Source: Deinandra increscens subsp. villosa
Taxonomy: Eukaryota; Streptophyta; Magnoliopsida; Asterales; Asteraceae
DNA length: 64,000 bases
Direction of reading: 5' to 3'
Assembly (NCBI GenBank): GCA_039602395.1
Contig: JBCNJP010000006.1
Location: forward strand, 58,278,429-58,342,428
Shown: one piece after another, positions 48,122 through 58,625 of the stretch
Numbering within the stretch: position 1 is the stretch's first letter
How the letters are laid out: each line of letters opens with the position of its first letter
The notes under the pieces: generated by a model
Database searches by the model: none
The model's input: the letters and a program-made list of their open reading frames with translations, nothing else
What the model was told of the DNA's origin: nothing
Translations under genes and position numbers: made by a program

Positions 48122-50706
48122 TCTATAAATGAGGAACATGGAGACACAAGCAAAATCACAAACCATATCAACTGAACCAGTTCCAAAGCTATCCAGCCCT
48201 TTCTCATCTTAATATTTTGAGTATTTCACAATGTCTTCATTCACACCGTTTCTCTTAAGAATTTTTTGGGGTGGTGAAATATATTACAACCAGGGTGTTG
48301 TTTCGTCTGATGAATCAACCAAAATGTCCACATTACCTATACGTCAAAGATTCTCATTTGAGCAGCTTGTTGAAAGAATATATAGCCTGGTTGGTGTAAG
48401 TAATGAAGAGTTTAGTGTGTCCATGTTGTTGTCCTACGAGTTTAATGGTGTACGTGAAGCTTCGCACATCCACGATGACGGCAGTTTAGAGTTGTTGTTT
48501 TTCTTGGCTGAAAGACAACCATGTTACAGGGGTGACATTTATGTTAAAATGGAGGCGGTAATTCCAGCTGGTGATTCCGGTTATATTAACCAAGAACCCG
48601 AATACGAGACATGTCCGGCCAACCAAGACGAAGGCGGTGGCTTTGATGTCTCTGATGAATACATCTCTGAATCAACGTCTGTAGATGATATCGAAGACAT
48701 CAGGTTCGAAGAAAATTCAAGCGATGAAGACGGGTACACTGAACCATCTGCAGAATTTCAAGTGGGAATTAATCAAAGCCTATCACAAGTACCAGTGAAT
48801 CAAGATATTGACACTTCGGTGTTACGAGAACTAGAAGATCATGATTTTCAAGAGGAGGAGTACATGCACTTCTGGAACGAACAAACAAATGACATTCGAG
48901 CAGGTATGTATTTTAAATCGAAGAAGGATGTTAATTATGCTGTTCGCCAATGGAACATTAAGAATGGTAAAGAGATCCATGTTGAAGAAAGCAGACCTAA
49001 GAGATTCAAAGCAATATGCAAGACAAATGCTCATGACTATGTTAGTGCTACGCCAAACACTCAACCATGTAACTGGATGGTCTCTGCAACAAGGCAAGGA
49101 AATTCAAGTTCAAGTTTGTGGAGGATTGTTAAATGGGTTGGTGGACACAACTGTTACGGGTCAGCCATTCGTAACAACAACACCAGTCTTACAGCAAAGA
49201 CTTTAGCATCGTACATACACCATGCAATTGTTGCTGATATTACATATCCTGTTAAGCAGATCCAGGCCTACTGTAAGGAGACACTGAGTGTTGATGTTAC
49301 TTATATGAAGGCCTGGAGAGCTCGCAAGAAAGCAATTGATAATATCTATGGCAACTGGGAGTCCAACTTCCAAGAGCTGCCTAAGTATATCAATGCATTG
49401 AAGCGGGCAAATCCACGTACTGTTGTTGAGTGGCGTCATCAAGCGGATGGGTCATCTAGTTCGTTTGTTTTTTAAGTATGTATTCTGGGCGTTTGGGCCA
49501 TCCATAGAAGCATTTAGTCGATGTAGACCCGTTATAAGTATTGATGGCACACATCTGAAGGGTTCTTATAAGGGAAAAATGCTTATTGCTGTTTCGAAGG
49601 ATGCCAATGGGTACATACTTCCGGTGGCTTACGCTATCGTTGACGAAGAAACGAATGAAAGTTGGAGCTGGTTTCTTCAACAGTTTGGAAGGCATGTAAG
49701 ATCACCTGCTGCCCATAAGAGTCTTTGTGTGATTTCAGACAGACATAAGGGAATTATAAATGCTATGAATAACCTTGAAGGCTGGAAGGAGCCAGATGCA
49801 TATCATCGTTATTGCCTACGTCACATTCGTAGCAACTTTATGTCTAAGTTCAAGTCAGTTGAACTTAAGCAGTTATGCTGGGGAATTGGCTCCACGTTAC
49901 AGCCGAGAAAGTATCGGGCTTTGGTGAGAGAGATGAAAAGTAGGAATCCAGAAGCTTGGAACTACCTTTATAAAATTGGGTTAGAGAAGTGGACTTTGTA
50001 TCATGACGATGGGCATCGCCGTTGGGGTAACCTCACAACCAACATCTCTGAGAGCATGAACAATGCCTTAAGGGGTGGTCGGCTGCTACCAATAAAGGCT
50101 ATTATTCAATACACCTTTGACAAGACCGTCAACCACTTTCGAAAGCACAGACAGATAGCTGTTTGTTGTAGTACTCACTTGCCCCCTCGCATCTGGGGAT
50201 CTTTTTTGATGAGCAGTGCGAAGGCTAGGGAGCACACTGTGACCGAGTTCAACCATGATCTTGGTACTTATAGGGTCACATCAAAGGTGCACCCAAACGA
50301 CGACGGTGGCAACGACTACACAGTCGCATACAGGCAAAAAACATGCAATTGTTTTAAGTGGCAAACACAAAGAATTCCATGTTCACATGCAATTGCAGTG
50401 TGTAATTACAGAGGTGAAGGTGCCGATGTGTCTAAAATTATCCATAAGGTTCATAAGACAGCAACTTATCGCCATCAATACCAGAGTGATTTTTTCCCAC
50501 TTTCACACCCAGATACATGGAGTGATCCCACTTGGAGCATTAGAGCAAACCCCGATAAGTTGATCAAATCTAGGGGAAGAAAGAGATCAGCAAGGTTTCA
50601 TAATGAGATGGATGCTCACCACCCCGAAGAAGCCGGCCCTAAAAAATGTTCGATTTGTAGGCTTCCAGGGCACAACATGCTTAAGTGTCCCAACGGGCGT
50701 TATTAA
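48122..50706 (+). pseudogene. mudrA: mudrA-type MULE transposase, one frameshift
   Basis: A TATA box (CTATAAAT, about 48122) precedes the ATG at 48231. Part one (48231-49475, 414 codons) has a PB1-like N-terminus (RFSFEQLVERIYSLVG...), an acidic linker, and the MuDR DNA-binding region (MYFKSKKDVNYAVRQW... WMVSATRQ). The frame meets TAA at 49473. The same protein continues one base over, so a T run at 49468-49473 appears one base too long, or one base was lost elsewhere in the overlap. Part two (to 50706) holds the MULE catalytic core (ISIDGTHLKGSYKGKML, VISDRHKGI), a SWIM zinc finger (CNCFKW, IPCSHAIAVC) and a C-terminal zinc knuckle (CSICRLPGHNMLKC). The enzyme cuts at the inverted repeats. 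Homopolymer context means a sequencing error is as likely as a true lesion. Confidence 0.88.
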
Positions 50707-50799
50707 ATAATAATTACTATGTGCTTAATATGTATGATCGAGTAATTCAGTTGATCAATCAAATGAAATCTATTTGAATATTCAATCTATTTATGAGAA

Positions 50800-51350
50800 A
50801 TGGCCATTTTAACGTGTCGTTTTCACCCATTATACATCGTATTTAGTTTTTGCATTTCAAACATGAAACATAGTACTTATAACAAGCTTTTCATTCATGT
50901 ATCATACATGCTAAACGAAGGTACGAGTGATGATATACAAGAGGTACAAAACAGCAAATCAACAAGATTTTCAACAATTTTAGGTTTAGATGGCCATCTT
51001 AACGTGTCGTTTTCACCCAATATACATCGTATTTAGTTTTTGCATTTCAAACATGAAACATAGTACTTATAACAAGCTTTTCATTCATGTATCATACATG
51101 CTAAACGAAGGTACGAGTGATGATATACAAGAGGTACAAAACAGCAAATCAACAAGATTTTCAACAATTTTAGGTTTAGATGGCCATCTTAACGTGTCGT
51201 TTTCACCCAATATACATCGTATTTAGTTTTTGCATTTCAAACATGAAACAGAGTACTTATAACAAGCTTTTCATTCATATATCATACATGCTAAACGGAG
51301 GTACGAGTGATGACATACAAGAGGTACAAAACAGCAAATCAACAAGATTT
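50800..51350 (+). repeat. 190-bp tandem repeat between convergent genes
   Basis: Units start at 50800, 50990 and 51180. The first two are almost identical; the third is slightly diverged and loses similarity after about 51350. The array fills the tail-to-tail space between mudrA and the Ulp1-like gene. The 78-codon open frames in it simply follow the repeat period and are not convincing genes. It could act as a shared terminator or a small-RNA source, which is speculation. Confidence 0.9.
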
Positions 51351-51374
51351 TCGAAAGCAACAAAGTTCAGTACA

Positions 51375-53567
51375 CTAGTTTTGATAACGATACTTATAAA
51401 ACTGATTCGCCATGTAGTTACGGTACCTCTCACACATGGATTTGAATTGATTATCCATGGGTAATGTCTTCCCCTGCACTAGCAGTTGCATTAAAAAACA
51501 TACAATAACTCCCGATTCAGCACCGAGGTCACCACCATTCTTAGGCAAATAGTCTTCACAAACAACGTGTGTTAGTTTCTTTTCATTTGCCTTTCTAACA
51601 AGGGGATCAGAGTACCTTTTCTTCCAGTAACCAACTCGGTGCAACAAATTATCCATATAATGTGGAATGAGTGCTATATATTTGGTGTACACCAGTTTCT
51701 GATACATCTCACGGTATACGTGGTTAGTCCAATACTGAACCATCTCCATTGTATCTAGGTCGATTCGGATAAGTATCCAGTCATCAATGGATTCGATGTG
51801 TAATGGGAAATAAACATACCGAACCTCCCAAAATGGAGGGTAAAGTTCGTCTTTTCCATTAGCATATGACACTGGCATGTCCTCCCATTTTTGAACTGAG
51901 AGTTCAGCTTGAAAGCTTGGTGGTAAGATTGTCCAATTCAGCCCCTCTGTACCCTTTTTTGCTATCTTTTCAAGTCTCATGCGCATCATTCGTCTAACCC
52001 ATCCTGTAACATGCTGTTCGTACAATAATCTATAATCAAAAAATCTGGAATAACATATATTATGGGAAACTAAATATTATATTATTCATACCGTTTTGAA
52101 TAGACGGCCATCGTTTTCATAACCCAAGAGAGTTCCCCAAAAACGCTTGTTAAGTTTTTGTTTTTCTAGCACAATCGATTGACAGTATGCTGCATCACCA
52201 TTGAAGTAGAACTCATAGGCATTTGGGGACCAAAGGTAAGATGTAATTTCATCTGCTAACACGAATTCAATTCTTTTCGTTTCTTGGTTTCTCTTAGCGT
52301 TTTCTATCAATCAAACCAAAAGAGGTTAGATTATTTTCGCCATCCAAATGCATACTTAATTATAACATATTTTAATTAAATCAACTAACCAGGTAAGAAG
52401 CGACCCTGATAAATTCTATCTGCCATGTGTCGTCGAAATCGCAGGCACTTGTCTTTAAAATCTCCCTGCATATTAACAGTTTTATTGCGAACCAGATTAT
52501 GCATTAACAAACACATTAGAACTCCTGAATCACCCCCGAGTTCAACACCACCCTGAGGAAGATACTCTTCATTAGCAACGTGCACGTTGAGAATTCTGTT
52601 ATCGGAACTCAGTGGTGGTCCCTTATAATGATGCCAGTAATGTATCTCCTCCAACAACCACTCGAAACCTATCGGAATTGTTTCTAATATTGGCGAAATC
52701 AACTTCCTATATTCATTTGAATATCTATGGTTGGTCCAATACTGAACCATCTCCATCGTATACAAGTCGATACGAGCAAGAAACCACTCATCAATATATG
52801 TAACATATAACGGAAAATAGACATACCGAACCTCCCAGAATGGAGGATATAATTCATTACTTCCGTTAGCGTACATCGCACCATGCTTGGTTTTTTCATC
52901 TATTATATCTTTACGAAACTGGGGTGGTAGAATGGTCCATTGAAGCCCCAAGGAGCCGTTCTTCCTTACTTGGTCAAGTCTACATTCCATCATTCGCTTG
53001 ACCCAGCCTTCAATATGCTGTAATTTTAAATATTATTATATACATTGTGAGCAAGGTAAAACATTAGAGAGAAGAAACATAAAGAAACAAAAATTAAATT
53101 ACCAATGTTGAAAGACGCCCATCAGACTCGTAACCCAACAGGGTCCCCCAAAAATGTTTGTCAAGGGGGTTCAAGTCCAGATAACGGGAGAAGCAACATA
53201 CAGCATCCCCATTGTTGTAGAACTCAATGGCATTAGCAGACCAACTACCGTCGACCCCCTCGGTCACAGCTTCAGTTGTTTTTTCCGGCATACCTTCGTG
53301 GACATCCTCCGTCGGCACAGCTTCCGACACAGCTTCAGTTGTTTTTTCTGGCATATCCTCTGGGACAACTTCAACATCGGCTTTCTTTGCAGACGATGAA
53401 GACGCAGAATGTTTTAAACTCATACGTCTCCATTTCACAGGAACCCAGCTAGCAGTTTTATTTGTTGGTTGTGAATGGTATTCTTGGTCAGCCAAACCTT
53501 TGCCTTTGTTGTCTGACATTATATGAGTGGTGATGGAAGATGGTGAACATTCAAGAGGTATTTATAG
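51375..53567 (-). CDS. Ulp1/C48-protease-like protein with tandem duplicated module, catalytic residues replaced
   Basis: Four exons join in phase to 631 codons: 53519-53103, 53017-52390, 52303-52092, 52013-51375. A TATA box (complement of 53559-53567) lies about 40 bp upstream of the ATG. After a Ser/Glu-rich N-terminus the protein is two copies of one module: WS.NA.EFY.NGDA...FWGTLLGYE.DGRL (ends of exons 1 and 3), then GWV.RMM and a Ulp1-like domain (exons 2 and 4) with LYPPFWEVRYVYFPL, W(F/I)L.RIDL and a final (D/E)SGV..C.LM. In Ulp1 proteases the triad is His-Asp-Cys. Here His is Glu216/Asp497, the Asp position is Trp, and Cys is Ser303/Ser586. Active proteases of this family cut SUMO from proteins. 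This one should be inactive and may only bind. Family assignment is by motif recall; intactness of both copies is seen directly. Confidence 0.65.
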
Positions 53568-53592
53568 GGAGTAATGACCAAGGTTGAGAGTT

Positions 53593-53610
53593 ATGGTAAA
53601 TATTTACCAT
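53593..53610. promoter_or_regulatory. 18-bp perfect palindrome between divergent MULE genes
   Basis: ATGGTAAATATTTACCAT is a perfect palindrome 26 bp beyond the TATA box of the Ulp1-like gene, in the space shared with the divergent Pro/His-rich gene. It could bind a regulator. Nearby (53608-53760) CATGTGAATTTCCAGCCTGT occurs twice and TTTTGCAGGT-like phrases several times. Confidence 0.4.
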
Positions 53611-53919
53611 GTGAATTTCCAGCCTGTTTTTCCAGGCTGTTTGAATGAAGCCAAAAGTTTGCAGGTAGCATGTGAATTTCCAGCCTGTGTCTTTTTGCAG
53701 GTTGCTTTTTCCTAGCTGTTTTTGCAGGTATACGTTTTCTTTTGCAGGTTGATCACATGTTACACCATAAAGACTACCTAGTTAATATTAAATATAACAT
53801 TTAAACCTTAATATTAAACATAATATTTAAACCTTAGTAACTGAAAAGCTACCTAATTAATTTATTAAACAAACACCACAAATACCACCTAATTTAATTA
53901 AACATCAATAGAACGACTG

Positions 53920-54180
53920 TTTTTCAAACTTAGATATTTTATAAATAAATAAATAAATAAATATTTATTTAAATTTTCAATCATTATTATTTGAATATTA
54001 AACCATTTAAAATAAATATGATTTAATAGCCAACGGCTAGTTTTTCAAACTTAGATATTTTATAAATAAATAAATAAATAAATATTTATTTAAATTTTCA
54101 ATCATTATTATTTAATATTAAACCATTTAAAATAAATATGATTTAATAGCCAACGGCTAGTTTTTCAAACTTAGATATTT
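53920..54180 (+). repeat. 120-bp tandem repeat upstream of the Pro/His-rich gene
   Basis: Two full units (from 53920 and 54041) and a short third (54161-54180). Each contains (AAAT)n and ends near CCAACGGCTAG. The array abuts the TATA box of the downstream gene. Confidence 0.9.
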
Positions 54181-54205
54181 TAGCAACGGCTAGTTTTCAA
54201 AAGGT

Positions 54206-54858
54206 TATAAATAGAACTCAGATTCACACATCTAGTCTCATTTCACCACCATCAACCAACCTCTACCATCACCATGTCTAGCACACCTCCTGAAGATGTC
54301 TCAGAGCACTACCGGATGTTGTGGTTAACCCGCTATGAACAACAACTTCCACCACCACCACCACCACCTCAAGCTCAAGTACCTAACCAGTTCAACCACA
54401 TCCACAATCACCTCCACCAGCACCAGCACCATCACCACCATCATCACCAACCACCACCACCTCCACCTTACCAACCACCACCACCTCTACCTTACCAACC
54501 ACCACCACCTCCACCTTACCAACCACCACCACCTCCACCTTACCAACCACCACCACCTCCACCAATCACCCAAATGAACAACCTACACTGCGGCGAGTCA
54601 AGCAATGCTGCTGCAAGAAGAGTACGACAACCTCGTGTTGGTCGTACACCATCCCCACCATTTGTTGATGATGACCATGCTGAAGAGTGGGAAGCACTCT
54701 TTGAGTTGGAACGGGAGGCAGAAGCTGGGATGAACATTGAAGATGTTCACAACGTTGATGATTTTGAGACTTGGTACTATGGACAAGTACACCATCCAGA
54801 TGACTACGTCTCAGATGGATACAACGGCTACTCGTCTGATAACTCGTTTCATGGTTAA
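54206..54858 (+). CDS. Orphan Pro/His-rich, acidic-tailed protein
   Basis: Single open frame of 194 codons from ATG 54274, with a TATA box (TATAAATA) at 54206-54213. Codons about 26-105 are low complexity: runs of proline, a His-rich stretch with seven consecutive H, and a PPPPPPYQ unit repeated about five times. The rest is acidic (EEWEALFELEREAEAG) and ends in a Tyr/Ser/Asp-rich tail. No family recognised. The non-repetitive ends keep a normal composition and the promoter is well placed, so I think it is a real gene of the MULE, but the triplet repeats would keep a frame open by chance as well. Function unknown; a low-complexity interaction scaffold is possible. Confidence 0.55.
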
Positions 54859-54900
54859 TAATCTACGTGTGTTTGTGTAATGGTTAGGTTGTCTGTTTAA

Positions 54901-55025
54901 TGTTTGTTTTTCAGTTTGAATAAGTAGCTTAGGTTGTTTTTCAGTTTGAATAAGTAGCTTAGGTTGTTTTTCAGTTTGAATAAGTAGCTTAGTTTGTTTT
55001 TCATTTTTAATAAGTATCTTAGGTT
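54901..55025 (+). repeat. 30-bp tandem repeat, four units
   Basis: Units of TGTTTTTCAGTTTGAATAAG... start at 54901, 54931, 54961 and 54991. The last is diverged. They lie in the tail-to-tail space between the Pro/His-rich gene and the PMD gene, in the same relative position as the 190-bp array between the other gene pair. Confidence 0.9.
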
Positions 55026-55189
55026 GCTTCACAATCTAATTTTATATATTTATTCTATATTAAAAACGCGTTTATTATTTATTATTGATTTTATTTAATA
55101 AACGTGTCCCAACCATTCATCATTTTAAACATTAAATAACAATAGAAAATACAAACATTTAAAGTAACAACAATAGAAAATACAAACAT

Positions 55190-56047
55190 TTAGTGACCAT
55201 GACCACGCCCTTGGGGATTATATAGTGGCCCACCGGATATCGGACATCTAGTTGGGTTTCTTTGTCGACGACCACGTCCTAATTGTTCAGCGTCATCGTC
55301 CGGTTGATCTTCAGATGTGGACTCGTCATTTCCTCTATACGTTATTGGTGTTAAATCCCCCCTGTAAGGTGGGCCATTGTAGTCCTCTCGGTGAAATCCC
55401 TGTTGGTGGTAATTGGGAGTATCAAATAAATTAAAAAAAGAATAATCTGGCTGAGTCTGGGTTGGCTCTGGTGGTTGGGGTGTATAATAGTCTTGATTAT
55501 CCGGAAAAGATATACTTGACGGGCCACATTCGTTCGAAAATTGTTGAAACCCAAAACCACCAACCTCGTTATGCGACGGCTCTTGGTTTGACCAGGGGGA
55601 GTACCCTGAACCACTTGCTTGGCTATTCCAATTTGTAAAAGCAGAACCAGCAGTTTGAGAGAATACATTAGGTTCAAACATTGAACTACTAGATTCTGAA
55701 TTTTCCGTATTGTTGAAATTTTGTTCATTTCCTGCAAGTGGTTGACGAAAATCATAATAATGATCCTCGTTCATAAAAAGGTCTTGCCTTGTAGCCGGTC
55801 GCTCGATATTATAAGGAGGTTGCGTTGGAAAATCAAACGAGTTCCATTGGCTAGCCAAATGGGACGTTTGATAGTCCAAGTGATGCTGTGCACCGGCAAG
55901 ATTCAAATATTGTGCCGCCAGCTGTTGAACCCCACCCAGTTGATCATTAAGATTATACGGGTTATCTTGGCTGGACATTCGATGCATCTCACCAAGAGCC
56001 TGACCCTACAATGTTATCCAAGTAAACAAGTTATATTTTTTTTAAAT

Positions 56048-56097
<50 letters not shown>

Positions 56098-57828
56098 AGA
56101 AATAATAAAGACTTACCAACATTTCAAATCTACCACCAATATTTCCGTCCCTCGTGGAGGTTCCAGTTTGGGCACTTGGATTCTGAACAAAAAAGGCGGT
56201 TCTCTCCAAGAACCATGACATGTACTCCGGGCTAGCCTTGTATTCACCACCACATGCTGACCCCGTTACTATGTTGGCCATACGATTAACCCAGTGAGCC
56301 ACAAAATGTTCATGGTGTTCCTTCCAGTCTTTCAAACCGGTTCTTCCCGAGTAACTATGTAATGTGTTGTGTTGCTCGCGTGTTAGGAGAAGGTTTGTGG
56401 GGACTGTTTGAAACAGTCCAAACTGTCTCATAACCCTACTGGGTACGTATGGCTCAACAATCTCAAAATATATAAGATACGTGTCACACTTCCAACACGC
56501 ACTCCCCTTTTTGTATCTCCGATTAATCTGGGTTTCAGCATTTACATACGGCATCCAAATAAACTATTCAAAAAAAAATATTAAAAGTTAATATAGAATA
56601 TAATAATTTGTAATAAAATTTGTTTATTACATTTATTATAAATAACCTGGTCGGTGTTTAAACACTGAAACACAGAACGATAATGAGCCATTGAATGCTT
56701 TGCTACCCCAGACCAGCTTAGGCTACCACGCCACCTGCAAAATTCGCATTAATATGGAAGTATGAAAGTGTTAAAACTTAATAGTAGATAAAAATGATAA
56801 AATATTTTCACACAAGTTGTGATTAAATTACCTTCCACCAAATGGTCCATCAAACTGGAACGTCTCTTTAATTTTTGGTGCAATTTGGGGAATTCTTTCC
56901 CATGCCCAAAGTTGCAGCAACATTAAAGGGCCACTAATCTCTTTGGCTGAGGGCTCTGCGGCTTTACATAAATTCCTATAAAGATAGGCGAGAGCTGCAC
57001 TACCCCAGCTGAGCTTTCCACACTCTTCAAAATTTTCTAAGTTTTGCAAATGGTAATAATACACGGTACTCCCTGAATGGTCAGGAAAAACAGTACCACC
57101 TATTAGGTGGAGTACAATGCATCTTGCCATTTTCAAGCACTCTTCATCTCCAGCGTCGTTTCCTGGCCAATCATTCACTATTTTTTCTAATAGAGAAGAC
57201 AACCTAAGAGTGTTGTTGGTAATGTCTACCCCCCGCAGTGACAGCCCAAGTAGACGTTGACAACGTTCCTGTTTTTCAGGTGCCTCCCACCTGTGATTTG
57301 TACCAGATATTACCTGGTCACCAAGAGGTAAACCCCATAGCATCTGAACATCTTGCAGGGTTACCGTGACTTCACCAAACGGCAAGTGAAACGTGTGTGT
57401 TTCGGGACGCCACCGCTCCACAAGTGTTGTTAAAAGATGTTGGTCTATCTTGTCATAGTAGCATTGCAACACCCCTCCAAACCCGGATTTTTTGATGTAT
57501 TTCATCAACTTTTCCGGGAAATTATTGTCTCTAATTTTTTGGATCAAAAAATTCCAAAAACTTTGATCACACCGTCTAACTTTTAGAGGCTTATCTCTAA
57601 AAGTTGTAGAGTAATATAGATGGTAGGCTCGGTGATTAGTTCCCAAAAATAACAACTCGTCATTTCGGGGACCTGGATATATTTGTGCTCCTGCCATGGA
57701 TGATAGATATGCTATGGATTTTTAGTTGTTGAAAAATATATTTGTGAAGGTTGGTTAGGATGCAGATGAAAGAAGGATGAAGATGAAGTAATTTGTGAAG
57801 TTAAAAAAATGTGTCGGGTTTTTATAAA
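55190..57828 (-). CDS. Plant mobile domain (PMD) protein, MAIN/MAIL1 family
   Basis: Four exons join in phase to 738 codons: 57697-56832, 56734-56647, 56563-56117, 56005-55190. A TATA box (complement of 57821-57828) stands about 125 bp upstream. Exon 1 carries the PMD core (LVERWRPETHTFHLPFGEV, TLQDVQMLWGLPLG). Exons 2-3 continue it (RWRGSLSWSGVAKHS, FIWMPYV, EPYVPSRVMRQFG). Exon 4 encodes a 271-residue Asn/Gln/Pro-rich tail ending in a GRGRRQR-type basic patch. Arabidopsis MAIN and MAIL1 are nuclear PMD proteins needed for meristem maintenance and for silencing of transposons, working with PP7-like phosphatases. Related PMD copies live inside transposons. This copy lies within MULE ends and has no breaks. 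It lacks a phosphatase domain. Intron 3 contains a (TA)n tract. Confidence 0.88.
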
Positions 57829-57951
57829 ATCATTTGAAAGAAAGGGGGTTGGGAGAATTGATGGTGGTGGGAATTGATGGTGGTGGTTGTGGGCAGTATT
57901 TGCATGCGTTTCTGCATGCGGAGAGTTAATGTCGCTGACAATTCGTAGCTA

Positions 57952-58124
57952 CCAAATGCGAAATAGGTCAGAGAAGGAATCTCGCACCTCCTAAGTGCGA
58001 AAAGGGCCCACCACACCAGCCCCTCCCAGTCCCGAGCCTAGTTTCCCAGTCCCGAGCCTAGTTTTCGTGAACCGAAGCTGCATACGAAGCTGATTTCGCA
58101 CTTGCCAAGTGCGAAATACCCCTT
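57952..58124 (-). repeat. Right terminal inverted repeat of the MULE
   Basis: Reverse complement of the left end, with an extra internal duplication of about 20 bp (CCCAGTCCCGAGCCTAGTTT twice, about 58025-58065) and the same CGCACTTG/CAAGTGCG palindrome near 58098-58116. It is cut off by Ns at 58125. Confidence 0.9.
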
Positions 58125-58624
58125 NNNNNNNNNNNNNNNNNNNNNNNNNNNNNNNNNNNNNNNNNNNNNNNNNNNNNNNNNNNNNNNNNNNNNNNNNNNN
58201 NNNNNNNNNNNNNNNNNNNNNNNNNNNNNNNNNNNNNNNNNNNNNNNNNNNNNNNNNNNNNNNNNNNNNNNNNNNNNNNNNNNNNNNNNNNNNNNNNNNN
58301 NNNNNNNNNNNNNNNNNNNNNNNNNNNNNNNNNNNNNNNNNNNNNNNNNNNNNNNNNNNNNNNNNNNNNNNNNNNNNNNNNNNNNNNNNNNNNNNNNNNN
58401 NNNNNNNNNNNNNNNNNNNNNNNNNNNNNNNNNNNNNNNNNNNNNNNNNNNNNNNNNNNNNNNNNNNNNNNNNNNNNNNNNNNNNNNNNNNNNNNNNNNN
58501 NNNNNNNNNNNNNNNNNNNNNNNNNNNNNNNNNNNNNNNNNNNNNNNNNNNNNNNNNNNNNNNNNNNNNNNNNNNNNNNNNNNNNNNNNNNNNNNNNNNN
58601 NNNNNNNNNNNNNNNNNNNNNNNN
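58125..58624. other. Assembly gap of exactly 500 Ns
   Basis: A round-number run of N is the usual scaffold placeholder, so real length and content are unknown. It hides the end of the MULE, the 5' LTR and gag start of the copia element, and the junction between them. Confidence 0.99.
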
Positions 58625-58625
58625 T

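Larger units (their letters stand above)
47547..58124. mobile_element. Mutator-like element with four genes
   Basis: Inverted repeats of about 150-170 bp (47547-47697 and 57952-58124) enclose about 10.6 kb containing a MuDR-type transposase gene (+), a duplicated Ulp1-like gene (-), a Pro/His-rich gene (+) and a plant mobile domain gene (-). All four have a TATA box shortly upstream. The right end runs into an assembly gap, so terminal bases and the 9-bp target duplication expected for MULEs cannot be checked. MULEs with Ulp1 domains (Kaonashi type) and PMD domains in transposons are each known. Finding both beside mudrA in one element, with clean exon phases, is the notable point. Confidence 0.85.

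Noticed and set aside
49423..49475. Short intron joining the two mudrA frames
   Set aside because: No plausible GT-AG pair restores the conserved spacing as simply as a one-base indel in the T run.
50800..51464. Three 78-94-codon frames with nearly the same protein
   Set aside because: They follow the 190-bp tandem unit and overlap its noncoding period; better explained as a DNA repeat.
54335..54577. His/Thr-rich 80-codon frame inside the Pro/His-rich gene
   Set aside because: Alternative frame of a CCA/CAC triplet repeat; the TATA-proximal ATG frame is the better gene.
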